Part shown: positions 1 to 8,299 of the stretch, in pieces
Layout: each line of letters begins with the position of its first letter
Numbering within the stretch: position 1 is the first letter of the stretch
From: Bacteroidales bacterium UBA3816
GTDB taxonomy: Bacteria > Bacteroidota > Bacteroidia > Bacteroidales > P3
DNA: 12,126 nt
Reading direction: 5' to 3'
Assembly: GCA_002368955.1 (NCBI GenBank)
Contig: DFDY01000165.1
Coordinates: 1 to 12,126 of the forward strand
Made by a program: the position numbers and the translations under genes
The notes under the pieces: generated by a model
Database searches by the model: none
Told to the model about the DNA's origin: nothing
What the model saw: only the letters and a program-made list of their open reading frames with translations

Positions 1-60
1 GGATTCCAGAATGTTAATTCTGCAAAGGAGTGGGTGTAAGTCCCATAAAGTGACCGAAAT

Positions 61-80
61 TGGGTGCAAAATGGGTGCAA
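61..80. repeat. Short direct repeat TGGGTGCAA x2
   Basis: Two identical 9-base copies of TGGGTGCAA start 11 bases apart (61-69 and 72-80). They lie about 60 bases beyond the 3' end of the tRNA-Asn gene. Paired short repeats beside a tRNA 3' end would suit the arm-type binding sites of a tyrosine recombinase, but no integrase gene is visible in the window. The function is inference only. The repeat itself is seen directly. Confidence 0.6.
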
Positions 81-97
81 CTTTGAAATGTGAGAAA

Positions 98-140
98 AAG
101 AAAAGTCCCGTAAGTCATTGACTTACAGGACTCTTTCTTT
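98..140. terminator. Bidirectional intrinsic terminator 3' of tRNA-Asn
   Basis: A near-perfect inverted repeat pairs 104-117 with 119-132, with a single C/A mismatch at 109/127. The realistic fold is a 10-11 bp stem with a small loop around TCATTGA. Read on the minus strand, the stem is followed by a U-rich tail (ACTTTTCTTTTTCT), which suits termination of the tRNA-Asn transcript. Read on the plus strand it is followed by CTCTTTCTTT, so it could also end a plus-strand unit entering from the left edge. Confidence 0.7.
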
Positions 141-216
141 GGCGCTTCAGGATGGGCTTGAACCAACGGCCCCCTGATTAACAGTCAGGTGCTCTAACCA
201 ACTGAGCTATTGAGGA
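140..216 (-). tRNA. tRNA-Asn (anticodon GTT), with mismatched acceptor stem
   Basis: Read on the minus strand, the D arm (GCTC/GAGC), the anticodon stem (CCTGA/TCAGG) and the loop CTGTTAA with anticodon GTT all fold correctly. They are followed by a 5-nt variable loop, a T loop TTCAAGC, and an encoded CCA end at 142-140. The T stem GTTGG/CCATC has one U-U mismatch. The acceptor stem is poor: TCCTCAA against CTGAAGC gives only 4 of 7 pairs. Either the 3' end was replaced, for example by an element that integrated at the tRNA 3' end, or this copy is decaying. A consensus promoter upstream and a terminator downstream argue that it is or was expressed. Confidence 0.85.
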
Positions 217-252
217 AGGTTTTGTTGTTGCTTTCTCCCTCGAAAGCGGTTG

Positions 253-284
253 CAAAAATACACACTTTTTTTCAATCAGCCAAA
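253..284 (-). promoter_or_regulatory. Bacteroides-type promoter for tRNA-Asn
   Basis: On the minus strand a -33 element TTTG (281-284) is separated by exactly 20 bases from a -7 element TATTTTTG (253-260), matching TAnnTTTG. Transcription would start near position 247, about 30 bases before the mature tRNA 5' end at 216. This is the best match to the Bacteroidota promoter consensus in the window. Confidence 0.75.
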
Positions 285-330
285 TTTTTTTTGAAAAAAG
301 TTTTTCAGCACTTATTCATATTAAACGTTT

Positions 331-1206
331 TCAGCGAGTTACATACTGTAAATTTTTTATGATGTCCCCTGCTACAAGGCTACATTGTGACTGGTTTTGG
401 AGGGCAAAATCGGCAGATTTGCCATGCATCCAGACCCCCAAGGTGGTGCATCCTTCTGCATTTATCTGATTCTGTTTATTTTGCGCAAAAATAGCAAGCA
501 AAATACCCGTCAGGACATCGCCACTGCCAGCAGTGGCCATGCCGGGGTTGCCAGTGGTGTTGACGTACATCTCCCCTCCCCTACCGGTGGTTTGGGTGTG
601 GTGGCCCTTATAGACAATTACAGCCCCCGTTTGGCGGCTGAGGCAGCGCTGTGCCTGCTGGCGGCCAGCGGGGCTCTCGTAGCGGCCAAAAAGGCGTTCA
701 AACTCCTTGGCATGGGGCGTGAGGACCGTGGCCGCCTGACGGGTGAGGAGGCTGAGACGGTCTTTCATTTGCGAGAGCATGTTGAGGGCATCGGCATCCA
801 AGATGAGGGGCTTGTCTGGAAAAGCCTTGAAGAGGGCACAGAGTTGTTCAGGACTGTCGGTGCCCAAGCCTGGGCCGACAGCGACGGCATCATAGCGTTG
901 GAGGTCTTCCGGAACAAAACAGTGGGTCCAATGGGTGTCATTGTCGTCGATGGAAACCATGGCCTCGGGGACGGCGGTCTGCATGATGTCCACTCCCCTG
1001 CGGGGCACATGGACGGTGAGCAGCCCCACGCCGGTGCGCAGGCAGGCGCGGGCGGCCAGTACGGCGGCCCCCATCTTGCCATAGCTGCCAGCAATGAGAA
1101 GGGCATGGCCATAAGTGCCTTTGTGGCTCTCGGCAGGGCGGCGATTGAGGAAATCGGGAAAGGAGGGCTGCTCCACACGCAGGGTGATGTCTTCAACAGG
1201 GTTCAT
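331..1206 (-). CDS. nnrD: ADP-dependent NAD(P)H-hydrate dehydratase, stand-alone
   Basis: This 291-residue enzyme of the YjeF C-terminal/CARKD family repairs damaged nicotinamide cofactor. It dehydrates S-NAD(P)HX back to NAD(P)H in the cytoplasm, using ADP in most bacteria. The ribokinase-like fold is marked by SHKGTYGHALLIAGSYGKMG (27-46), GPGLGT (111-116), LDADALN (136-142), LTPHAKEFERL (162-172), VYKGH (198-202) and the nucleotide-binding/catalytic ATAGSGDVLTG (224-234) with D230. Many bacteria fuse this domain behind the NnrE epimerase domain. Here an in-frame TGA lies a short distance upstream of the ATG and no epimerase is encoded nearby, so the protein is dehydratase only. Residues 1-25 probably correspond to the linker of the fused form. 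A promoter-like CATATTTG lies at 1283-1290. The family is very secure. Confidence 0.95.
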   Translation of the reverse strand: MNPVEDITLRVEQPSFPDFLNRRPAESHKGTYGHALLIAGSYGKMGAAVLAARACLRTGVGLLTVHVPRRGVDIMQTAVPEAMVSIDDNDTHWTHCFVPEDLQRYDAVAVGPGLGTDSPEQLCALFKAFPDKPLILDADALNMLSQMKDRLSLLTRQAATVLTPHAKEFERLFGRYESPAGRQQAQRCLSRQTGAVIVYKGHHTQTTGRGGEMYVNTTGNPGMATAGSGDVLTGILLAIFAQNKQNQINAEGCTTLGVWMHGKSADFALQNQSQCSLVAGDIIKNLQYVTR

Positions 1207-1282
1207 GATGAGATGGTAAAAAAGGGCAGCGACTCAGAGCCGCCACCCTAAAAAAAAAAACTATGAACAAATTTTACTGAAG

Positions 1283-1290
1283 CAAATATG
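1283..1290 (-). promoter_or_regulatory. Possible -7 element for nnrD
   Basis: CATATTTG on the minus strand differs from the Bacteroidota -7 consensus TAnnTTTG at one position. It lies 77 bases upstream of the nnrD start and just after the end of the preceding barrel gene. I see no clear -33 TTTG at the right spacing, so this is tentative. nnrD may instead be read through from 1319-2299. Confidence 0.35.
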
Positions 1291-1318
1291 GGTGAATCCT
1301 ATTACTTCCGTGGTGACA

Positions 1319-2299
1319 TTAAAAATGGTAGGTGACACCGAGGCCAAAGGTCCAGGTGCGGTTGTAGGTCTTATAGTCCTTAGCGGTGCTGACAAGACCG
1401 TGGTAGTAGTCGCCCTCGAAATGGAGCATCCAATCGGGAGCCACGCGGAGGGAGAGTCCAATGCCGCCAGCCAGACCGGCATCGAAACGACGATCGGAAT
1501 CCTTGATGAAGGAGTAGGCATCGCCGGTGAAGGGACGGGGGTCGTTGGCCACATAGACATAGCCATGACGCCACTGCGACAGCCAGTAGCCGGCATAGCC
1601 GCCGAACATGAAGTTGATGCGGCAGGCCTCACCACCGATAGAGAAATCGGCCATGAGGGGGAGCTGGAGGTAGAGGTTGTTGTAGGTGGTGGCATAGGTG
1701 TTGGTTACGTCGGCGTAAACCACGTCGAGGCGGGTGTAGTAGTTCTTGGAAATCAGGTCAAGACCGGAACGGATGCCAAACCACTGGTTGAACTGATAGC
1801 CCACGCGGCCTTCGAGGTTGATGCCACGGCCCATGTACCAGATGCCGCCCCAACGGGCAGACTCAACACCCATACGGTGGCTGGAGCCGCCAAGGAGGAG
1901 ACCCACATACCAACCCTCGGCATCGGCATCAAGAATTTCCTGCTGGGGGATGAGGTTCTGACGGACGTTCTTCTCGCGGTCCTTGCAGCATGCATGCTCG
2001 TGCTGAGGCTGAGCATTGACCTGCTCGTCGCGCAGGTAGACGCGGGTAGAAGGTTGAACACGTTCCACGAGGTTGGCGTTGAGGAACGACTGGTATTTGG
2101 CGGCATCAATGAGGGCTGTGGCCATGCGGCCGGAGCGGGTTTGGATGACAACGCCATACTTGTTGAGAGAATCCAGTGGCAGCATGGTGGTATCGTTAAA
2201 TGTAACCAATGCTGAAACATACTCTCTGGTGCCTTCAGTCTGGGCCATTGCGCTGCCCATGACGGCAAGCAGCAAAGCGATAGCAAAGATTTTCTTCAT
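1319..2299 (-). CDS. PorT-like outer-membrane beta-barrel protein with N-terminal domain
   Basis: This 326-residue secreted protein has a clear signal peptide (MKK, hydrophobic 5-15, AMA|Q cleavage near 19/20). Residues about 129-326 alternate as in an 8-10 stranded barrel of the PorT/OMP_b-brl_2 type. They include WYVGLLLGG (130-138), the LYLQLPLMADFSIGG strand pair (209-223) and a C-terminal aromatic end, GVTYHF. Before the barrel, residues about 26-90 (REYVSALVTF through QPSTRVYLRD) read like the soluble propeptide-like domain that precedes some Bacteroidales S8 peptidases. A His/Cys-rich linker follows (QPQHEHACC, 97-105). C226 is a third cysteine that might pair with C104 or C105. The gene has its own promoter and lies between ypfJ and nnrD. 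The specific role is unknown. It could be a small transporter, adhesin or envelope structural barrel. The barrel call is firm and the N-domain comparison is my inference. Confidence 0.85.
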   Translation of the reverse strand: MKKIFAIALLLAVMGSAMAQTEGTREYVSALVTFNDTTMLPLDSLNKYGVVIQTRSGRMATALIDAAKYQSFLNANLVERVQPSTRVYLRDEQVNAQPQHEHACCKDREKNVRQNLIPQQEILDADAEGWYVGLLLGGSSHRMGVESARWGGIWYMGRGINLEGRVGYQFNQWFGIRSGLDLISKNYYTRLDVVYADVTNTYATTYNNLYLQLPLMADFSIGGEACRINFMFGGYAGYWLSQWRHGYVYVANDPRPFTGDAYSFIKDSDRRFDAGLAGGIGLSLRVAPDWMLHFEGDYYHGLVSTAKDYKTYNRTWTFGLGVTYHF

Positions 2300-2343
2300 T
2301 TTAGATATTAAATTTAGATTTTATTATCAATTATTTCAAAATG

Positions 2344-2372
2344 CAAAGATACGAAGATTTGACAAAATAGCA
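2344..2372 (-). promoter_or_regulatory. Bacteroides-type promoter for the barrel gene
   Basis: On the minus strand a -7 element TATCTTTG (2344-2351) matches TAnnTTTG exactly. A weak -33 like CTTG lies about 19 bases upstream, near 2371. Transcription would begin near 2337, giving a leader of about 40 bases that is AT-rich with no evident Shine-Dalgarno. The element separates the barrel gene from ypfJ transcription. Confidence 0.65.
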
Positions 2373-2398
2373 AGTTTTTTTTTCAAGCAGGTGGCAAA

Positions 2399-3262
2399 TC
2401 AAAGACTGGCATAGGCGGGCGAAAAGGTGTCACCATTGCGCACATCGCCCGTGGTGAGGCCCTTCCTAAGCCATTTGTAGCGCTGGGCCGAGGTGCCATG
2501 GTTGAAGGACTCGGGGACAGCATAGCCGCGGGCCTTCTTTTGCAGGTAGTCGTCGCCAATCTTGGAGGCCGCGTCGAGGGCTTCCTGTATGTCGCCTTCT
2601 TCAAGCGAGCCGAACATCTGGTTGTCGTGGTAGGCCCAAACACCGGCGTAGAAATCGGCCTGAAGTTCCAGACGCACACTGATTTGGTTTGACTCGGCCT
2701 GACCGACACGGGCCATCTTCTGATGGGCCTGGCCGAGAGTGCCGAGGAGGTACTGCACATGGTGGCCGACCTCGTGGGCGATAACATAGGCATAGGCGAA
2801 GTCGCCGTCGGCGCCAATCTGTTGTTTCATGGTCATGAAGAAATCAAGGTCGATATAAACCTTCTGGTCGGCCGAACAATAGAAGGGCCCTGACTCGGAG
2901 GTGGCATTGCCGCAGCCCGAAGAGACGGCTCCGGAATAAAGCACGAGTGTGGGAGGCTCATAGGTGCGACCCATCTGTTTAAAGAGGGATGTCCACACAT
3001 CTTCAGTGCCCGCAAAAACTTTCTTGGCAAAGGAGGCAAGTTCTTGCTCCTCAGGGGTGAACTCGCGGTTGGTATTCTCGGTGACCACCTGGGAGCTTGA
3101 GCCGGCCACCTGCTGCAAAACCTGCGAGGGGTTGCCGCCAAAAAGGAGTGCCAGAACCACTACAATAAGGGTACCGCCGATACCCAACCCGGCTTTTGAT
3201 TTAGTCGACATGCCTCTACGGTCTTCGACATGGGTGCTTTCGCGTCTTCCGTCTAGTTTCAT
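2399..3262 (-). CDS. ypfJ: YpfJ/KPN_00025-family putative neutral zinc metallopeptidase
   Basis: This 287-residue membrane-anchored protein belongs to the zinc_peptidase family that includes E. coli YpfJ. The N terminus carries the family signature LDGRRESTHVEDRRG (3-17). A transmembrane helix (about 26-42) and a Ser/Gln-rich linker follow. The catalytic domain shows HEVGHH (163-168), where H163 and H167 should bind zinc and E164 act as base. RLELQADFYAG (197-207) probably supplies the third ligand, with E199 the likely residue. Two family-typical cysteines, C117 (SSGCG) and C129 (FYC), may form a disulfide outside the membrane. Length and architecture are those of intact family members. The start at 3262 is fixed by the conserved MKLDGRR. 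The natural substrate of the family is not established. A promoter with TATATTTG lies about 110 bases upstream. Confidence 0.95.
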   Translation of the reverse strand: MKLDGRRESTHVEDRRGMSTKSKAGLGIGGTLIVVVLALLFGGNPSQVLQQVAGSSSQVVTENTNREFTPEEQELASFAKKVFAGTEDVWTSLFKQMGRTYEPPTLVLYSGAVSSGCGNATSESGPFYCSADQKVYIDLDFFMTMKQQIGADGDFAYAYVIAHEVGHHVQYLLGTLGQAHQKMARVGQAESNQISVRLELQADFYAGVWAYHDNQMFGSLEEGDIQEALDAASKIGDDYLQKKARGYAVPESFNHGTSAQRYKWLRKGLTTGDVRNGDTFSPAYASL

Positions 3263-3841
3263 ATTACAGATTCTTTGTCGTTAATAAAACATAATACACT
3301 ATTGCCCAACAAAATACAACTCCGCTGACCAGCATCGGACTTGCCCGGCAACAGCCTACTTTAAAGTTGCAAATATACACATTTATTTTCGAATGAAAGA
3401 AAAAAACTTTTTTGCGTCCGCAGTACAGCCTTAACAATCTATCAGTTTAATCCAGACGGAACCCCGTGTTTCAATCCTTACTACCGTGTCAATACCCCCT
3501 CGCTCAATAAGCCCACGGATAATGGCAAAGAAGTGTAGCAATAGTAGTCATATAACTAACTATCGGCGAATTATGACCAACAAGTCCCCTTGAAAACAAA
3601 GTCCAAAAGGCCAATCTTGCTGAAAGAAAGGCAGGGCTGAAGAAGACGATACGGAAGAGCCACTCCAACAAACCTCCGAGCCAACGGAAAGTGGGCGCGA
3701 AGGCACTTACGGGGAGACTGGCCGAGGTCAAAAAAAATTGGCCGTGGGACAAAATAATTTATAGCATATAACGTTACTAATATCTAAAAATGTTTGAAAC
3801 TAACGGTAGAGTGCTGAAATAACTACAATTAAACTCCACGA
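3263..3841. other. Intergenic region between divergent ypfJ and tamB-like genes
   Basis: These 579 bases hold the ypfJ promoter at 3370-3377 on the minus strand and the leader of the TamB-like gene on the plus strand. Two opposing open stretches overlap at about 3504-3770. On the minus strand an 82-codon frame could begin only at TTG (3752) and encodes an aromatic-rich hydrophobic peptide. On the plus strand a frame open from 3577 to about 3771 encodes a lysine-rich peptide ending near NWPWDKI but lacks a start codon. I do not recognise either, and one is presumably a shadow of the other or both are chance. Upstream of the TamB-like gene only a weak -7-like AATGTTTG (3789-3796) is visible. 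Confidence 0.5.
3370..3377 (-). promoter_or_regulatory. -7 promoter element for ypfJ
   Basis: TATATTTG on the minus strand matches TAnnTTTG exactly and is followed by C, as is common in Bacteroidota. The -33 region is T-rich (TTTC 17 bases upstream) rather than a clear TTTG. The implied leader to the ypfJ start at 3262 is about 100 bases. Confidence 0.6.
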
Positions 3842-6800
3842 ATGGACAAAACTGAGAAGAAAACAACTGTCATCAGGAGAATTGGAAGGCCTGTGGGATA
3901 TTTTTTCCTGGGGGTATACATCCTGATTGCCTTGCTCAACACCACCGTGGTACAATCCTTTCTCGGGGCGGCGGCGGGCAGATACTTTTCCAAAGAATGG
4001 GGTGGCAAGGTGCGCATCGGGGCCCTCCATGCCAGTCCGTTCAGCCACCTCATACTTGACAAAATAGAACTCATCTCGCCCACCAACGACACCATCTACT
4101 TCGGCGACCGCATCACCTGCCGATTCAAGCATTTCCCCTACAGTGCCAACCACCTGAGGCTGGACCGCGTGTCGGTTCGCAACGGCCGCTACCACTTTGA
4201 ATCCATCAAATATCCCGACGGACATATCGGCACCAACCTGGACTTCATCATCAACTATTTTGCCACCGATACCCCTCCCACGCCCGCCAGCGACAGCCAC
4301 TTTATTGTGGAGGTGGGCCAGGTGAGGCTGCACAACGTGGACTACATACAGGACCTGCCGGAAATCCCCAACCAGCCCACCTACCCCAACGGAGTGAGCA
4401 TTCCCCACATGCGCTACTATGGCACCACGGGCGACATACGCAAAGTGCGGGTGGACAACGACAGCGTCACCTGCCGCGTGGTGAGCCTCAGCACCACCGA
4501 GGCATCGGGCCTGCATGTGGTTGACCTCTCGGTCGACGTGGAGGTGTCGCCCCATGTCATCCGCGCCACCAACCTCGACCTACAGACAGGCGACAGCCGC
4601 ATCTTTCTGGATGCCGAGCTGACCTATCACGGCTGGGAGGAGATGGCGGACTACTGCAACACGGTCAAGCACAACGTGGTACTGAAAGAGGGCACCGAGG
4701 CCAACCTCTGCGAGGCTGCCTACTGGGCGCCCACACTTTGGGGCATCAACGCCAACGTGACCGCCGTGGGCCACGCCTACGGCACCATTGCCGACCTGCA
4801 CGCCGACAACATGGCCGTGACTTTCGGACAGAGCAGCTACGCCCTGGTCAACGGCACCGTGAAGGGGCTGCCCGACATCAAGAACACCGTTTTCGACGTG
4901 ACGGTCAACCGGCTCCACACCAACTATGAAGACCTCGCCTCGGTGAAACATCCCGAGCCCGTCGAAATGCACATACCGCAACTGATTAAGCAGATGGCAG
5001 TGATCGACATCGACGCGCAGCTACAAGGCGGAGCCAACGACTGCCAGGCCTTTGTGAACCTCAACTCGATGATTGGCGACCTAGAGGCTCAGGCTTCGAT
5101 ACGATACGACTCGCTGGTGCACGACTATGTCTATATGGGCAATCTAGACTCCCGCACGTTGGGGCTGCGGTCCATCCTGCCCAACGAATGGGTCTCGCGC
5201 ACCGGTCTCCACCTCACCTTCCTAGGCACCAGTCTCAAGCCAGAGAAGATGGATGCCTCATTGGAAGGGCGCCTATACGACACCTATTTCCGCGGCAACA
5301 ATATCAAACGCACCACCCTCTCGGCCGACATAGCCAAACAGAAGGTCAATGCCGACATAGTGATGGAAGACTCTCTGATAGGACTGGACATGGAGGCCAG
5401 CCTCAACCTGCTGGACAAATCGGCCACCGCAGACCTCTATCTGGACCAGGCGGACCTCACCCGGCTGAAACTGCTCCACTCCGACACCAACATCAAAGTC
5501 TCCACCCATCTCAAGACCAGCCTTGCAGGCCAAAGCTTGGACGACCTCAACGGCACCCTCACCCTACGCGACACCCGCATGGCACTGGGCAGAAGGAACT
5601 TCGAGCTGAACAAACTGGACGTGACCGTCACCAACCAGCAAGGCAGAAAGGATTTCACGCTCAACAGCGACTGGGCCATGATGAGGCTGAAAGGCTATTT
5701 CCAATACGCAGACATTCCACTGGTGGTCAGGGACTTCTGCAACAGATACATTCCCATTTACAGCAACCCCTACCGCCACGCCGACTCGGTCGACATGTCG
5801 CCAATCTATCTGGACAATTTCGACTTCGACATTGTGTGGAACGATGTCAACAACTCTTTCCAGAACATAGTGCCCGGCGTGTCCCTCGCCGCCGGCACCA
5901 CCTTCCACGGCAGCTATAACTATGGTGAGGTGCTGAAAGCCGTTTTCCGCTCCGATATGCTGCAACTGGGCAACATAAAACTCGAAGACATAGGTTTCAA
6001 CAGCAATGCCGTGGGCGAGAACTACCAGATGAACATCCGCGCCAACAGCCTTTCGGCAGGCGATATGGTCCTCACCAACAATATGAATGTCAACGCCATC
6101 CTCAGCTCATACATCAGCACGCTGGGAGTCCAATGGGACGACAACTCATCCACGGTGAACAACGAAGGCGACCTGGAGTTCTTCATCCACAGCTCTGAGA
6201 CCGACAACAAACTGATGATAACCAAGCCCACCTTCTACGCCGCAGGCGAACCATGGACACTCATATGCCAAGATGGCATCAGGGTGAACAGCCAACGCCT
6301 GCAGGTGGACAACCTCAGAGTGTACGGACTCGGACAGTCCATTGCCGTAAACGTGATGATGGAGAAAAAAGAGACCGACTATGTCACGGCCTCCTTCAAT
6401 GGGTTTGTTTTAGACCATCTGGACAGCCTGCTCATTCCCAGCCATCTGGTGCAGCTGGAGGGCAAGCTGAGCGGCGACCTCAACCTGAGGGGGCTGAGCA
6501 AGAAACCCTACTTCGATGCCAACCTGATGGTTGACCACTGCGTGGTGAACGGTCAGGAGGCAGGTCTCGTCAGCATCAAATCCAACTATGCTGCCGAGGA
6601 AAACAAAATATACCTAGACATGCAGGCCGAGCACTACCGCGATGGGGCAAACCATTATCCCATTGAAGTGCACGGCTCACTCGACATGGCCAGCAAAGAC
6701 CCCGCTATGGACTTCGACATAGGGATTGAGAATGTGGCACTGGAGACTATCCGCCCCTTTGTGAAGAATTTTTCCTCCAATATTGACGGCAACTTGGATG

Positions 6801-8299
6801 GCGACCTGATGGTGAGAGGCACTACCGCCCACCCTGTGGTGGACGGCACACTGACCATCAACGACGGCCTGTTGGAGCTCTCGCCCACAGGGGTCACTTA
6901 TTACTTCTACGACCAATTCCAAATTGCCAACAATTCGCTAAAGTTGCACAACTTCCTCATCCACGACAAACTGGACAACACACTGGTGGCCAACGGCACC
7001 ATCACGCTGGACGAAGGCAAATTCGTACTCGACCTTGGGGTCAACACGTCACGGATGCTTGTGTTGGACAAAGAGCCGGACGAGTTCAATAGCTTCTACG
7101 GCAGGTTGCTGGCCTCTGCCAGCGGCCACATCAGCGGCCCCGCCGACGCTATCAGCATCACCGCCTCTGCCGCCACCCTCAACGGAAGCAACCTGCATGT
7201 GCCCATAGACAACTCCAAGCAGGTGTCAGAGAACAGCCAGTTCATCACCTTCATCTCCAACGACCCCATCAACCGAACCTCAATCACCAGACCCTCCAGA
7301 TCTGGCGGCGGCAATTTCAACTTGCAGCTGAACCTGAGTGTCACCCCCGGCATGAGCCTCCATCTGCCCATGGATTTCAACCAGCTGAACGTGGATGTCA
7401 ACGCCGTGGGTCAGGGCGACATACAGCTTAGCCTCCACAACAACAACCCACCCGACATTTTGGGAGACTACGAGTTCACATCTGGCAATTTCAAACTGTC
7501 TTTGATGCAGCTGGTCTCCAGGAACTTCAACATCGAGGAGGGCAGCACCCTGAATTTCCCCGGCAACATTAACGATGCACGGTTCAATATCAATGCCGTC
7601 TATGGCTTACGCACCAATCTGGCCTCCCTGATGAACAACGCCGTCTCCACCATCACTAACGACTCCTACGTGCAGGTGGAGGACATCATTACCCTCTCCG
7701 GCACCCTCCAAGACCCCACTATCAAATTTGACATACGCCTGCCCAACGCCGACCAAAGTGTCTCGGACCAAGTCTTCTCCTATATCGACAAAAACAACGA
7801 GTTGGAAATGCTCAACCAGTCCATCTCGCTTCTGCTCTTGGGTTCGTTTTCTTCTGTTGGCACCACCAACGACGACGAAGGGGGTTTCAACAGCATCAGC
7901 ATGTTAACCAACACGGCAGGCAGCATCATCACCAGCATGATTAAATTTGTTGACGTGGACATCAAATATCAAGCTGCCACCACCACCACGCAGGGGCAGA
8001 TAGATGTGGGCATCAGCAAACGATGGAACAACCTTTACTTCGAGTCCACCTTTGGCTACAGCCAGGGCGAAGTGCAAATTGACCAAACCCGCACCCTGGT
8101 GGGCGACGTGGAGATTGGCTATAAGTTCAACCCCTACTTCGACTTCTACGGCTTCCACCGCTCCAACACCAGTTACTACACCCGCACCGAACTGCCCTAC
8201 AAACAAGGACTTGGTGTGAAACTATCCAAGGATTTCGACTCCCTCTACGAACTCTTCCCCTGGATGAGGAAGAAAAAGAAGACCCCCGAAACAAAATGA
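3842..8299 (+). CDS. tamB: TamB-like translocation/assembly module protein
   Basis: This 1485-residue protein has one N-terminal membrane anchor (about 18-38, GYFFLGVYILIALLN) and then a very long beta-rich periplasmic body, as in TamB/AsmA-like proteins. These are thought to span the periplasm and take part in outer-membrane protein assembly or lipid transport. The first periplasmic segment has the AsmA-like pattern YFSKEWGGKVRIGAL (48-62). Repetitive groove-forming strands with G-D-L and G-T-L motifs follow (for example GDLNLRG, GNLDGDLMVRG, GTLTINDG, GTITLDEG). The C-terminal DUF490/TamB domain runs from about 1000. It includes ILGDYEFTSGNFKLSL (about 1204-1219), GSTLNFPGNI, the LSGTLQDPTIKFDIRLP stretch near 1284-1300, SISLLLLGSF near 1329, and a final barrel-like segment to a basic tail KKKKKTPETK. 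Length is usual for Bacteroidota homologues. No BamA/TamA-type partner is in the window. The gene is GC-rich and intact, and its TGA overlaps the next start. Confidence 0.92.
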   Translation: MDKTEKKTTVIRRIGRPVGYFFLGVYILIALLNTTVVQSFLGAAAGRYFSKEWGGKVRIGALHASPFSHLILDKIELISPTNDTIYFGDRITCRFKHFPYSANHLRLDRVSVRNGRYHFESIKYPDGHIGTNLDFIINYFATDTPPTPASDSHFIVEVGQVRLHNVDYIQDLPEIPNQPTYPNGVSIPHMRYYGTTGDIRKVRVDNDSVTCRVVSLSTTEASGLHVVDLSVDVEVSPHVIRATNLDLQTGDSRIFLDAELTYHGWEEMADYCNTVKHNVVLKEGTEANLCEAAYWAPTLWGINANVTAVGHAYGTIADLHADNMAVTFGQSSYALVNGTVKGLPDIKNTVFDVTVNRLHTNYEDLASVKHPEPVEMHIPQLIKQMAVIDIDAQLQGGANDCQAFVNLNSMIGDLEAQASIRYDSLVHDYVYMGNLDSRTLGLRSILPNEWVSRTGLHLTFLGTSLKPEKMDASLEGRLYDTYFRGNNIKRTTLSADIAKQKVNADIVMEDSLIGLDMEASLNLLDKSATADLYLDQADLTRLKLLHSDTNIKVSTHLKTSLAGQSLDDLNGTLTLRDTRMALGRRNFELNKLDVTVTNQQGRKDFTLNSDWAMMRLKGYFQYADIPLVVRDFCNRYIPIYSNPYRHADSVDMSPIYLDNFDFDIVWNDVNNSFQNIVPGVSLAAGTTFHGSYNYGEVLKAVFRSDMLQLGNIKLEDIGFNSNAVGENYQMNIRANSLSAGDMVLTNNMNVNAILSSYISTLGVQWDDNSSTVNNEGDLEFFIHSSETDNKLMITKPTFYAAGEPWTLICQDGIRVNSQRLQVDNLRVYGLGQSIAVNVMMEKKETDYVTASFNGFVLDHLDSLLIPSHLVQLEGKLSGDLNLRGLSKKPYFDANLMVDHCVVNGQEAGLVSIKSNYAAEENKIYLDMQAEHYRDGANHYPIEVHGSLDMASKDPAMDFDIGIENVALETIRPFVKNFSSNIDGNLDGDLMVRGTTAHPVVDGTLTINDGLLELSPTGVTYYFYDQFQIANNSLKLHNFLIHDKLDNTLVANGTITLDEGKFVLDLGVNTSRMLVLDKEPDEFNSFYGRLLASASGHISGPADAISITASAATLNGSNLHVPIDNSKQVSENSQFITFISNDPINRTSITRPSRSGGGNFNLQLNLSVTPGMSLHLPMDFNQLNVDVNAVGQGDIQLSLHNNNPPDILGDYEFTSGNFKLSLMQLVSRNFNIEEGSTLNFPGNINDARFNINAVYGLRTNLASLMNNAVSTITNDSYVQVEDIITLSGTLQDPTIKFDIRLPNADQSVSDQVFSYIDKNNELEMLNQSISLLLLGSFSSVGTTNDDEGGFNSISMLTNTAGSIITSMIKFVDVDIKYQAATTTTQGQIDVGISKRWNNLYFESTFGYSQGEVQIDQTRTLVGDVEIGYKFNPYFDFYGFHRSNTSYYTRTELPYKQGLGVKLSKDFDSLYELFPWMRKKKKTPETK

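Noticed and set aside
1..39. Possible 3' end of a plus-strand gene (12 codons, then TAA)
   Set aside because: It is too short to judge. Another frame is also open to 119, and no family signal is visible.
1..50. Two hairpins resembling a tRNA anticodon arm (7-22) and T arm (32-47)
   Set aside because: The T loop lacks the TTCRA core, the anticodon loop has the wrong size, and no acceptor or D arm can be completed in the window.
296..318. AT-only hairpin after nnrD as a terminator
   Set aside because: The 7-bp A/T stem with a 2-base loop is too weak to support a terminator call.
397..1251. Long plus-strand open frame of 284 codons
   Set aside because: It is the antisense of nnrD, and its translation has no domain signal while nnrD is unambiguous.
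1292..2215. Long plus-strand open frame of 307 codons
   Set aside because: It is the antisense shadow of the barrel gene. The valine/glycine-rich translation is typical of reverse-strand artefacts in GC-rich genes.
3800..4555. Minus-strand frame of 251 codons at the start of the TamB-like gene
   Set aside because: It is the antisense of a well-supported gene, His/Val/Gly-rich with no motifs.
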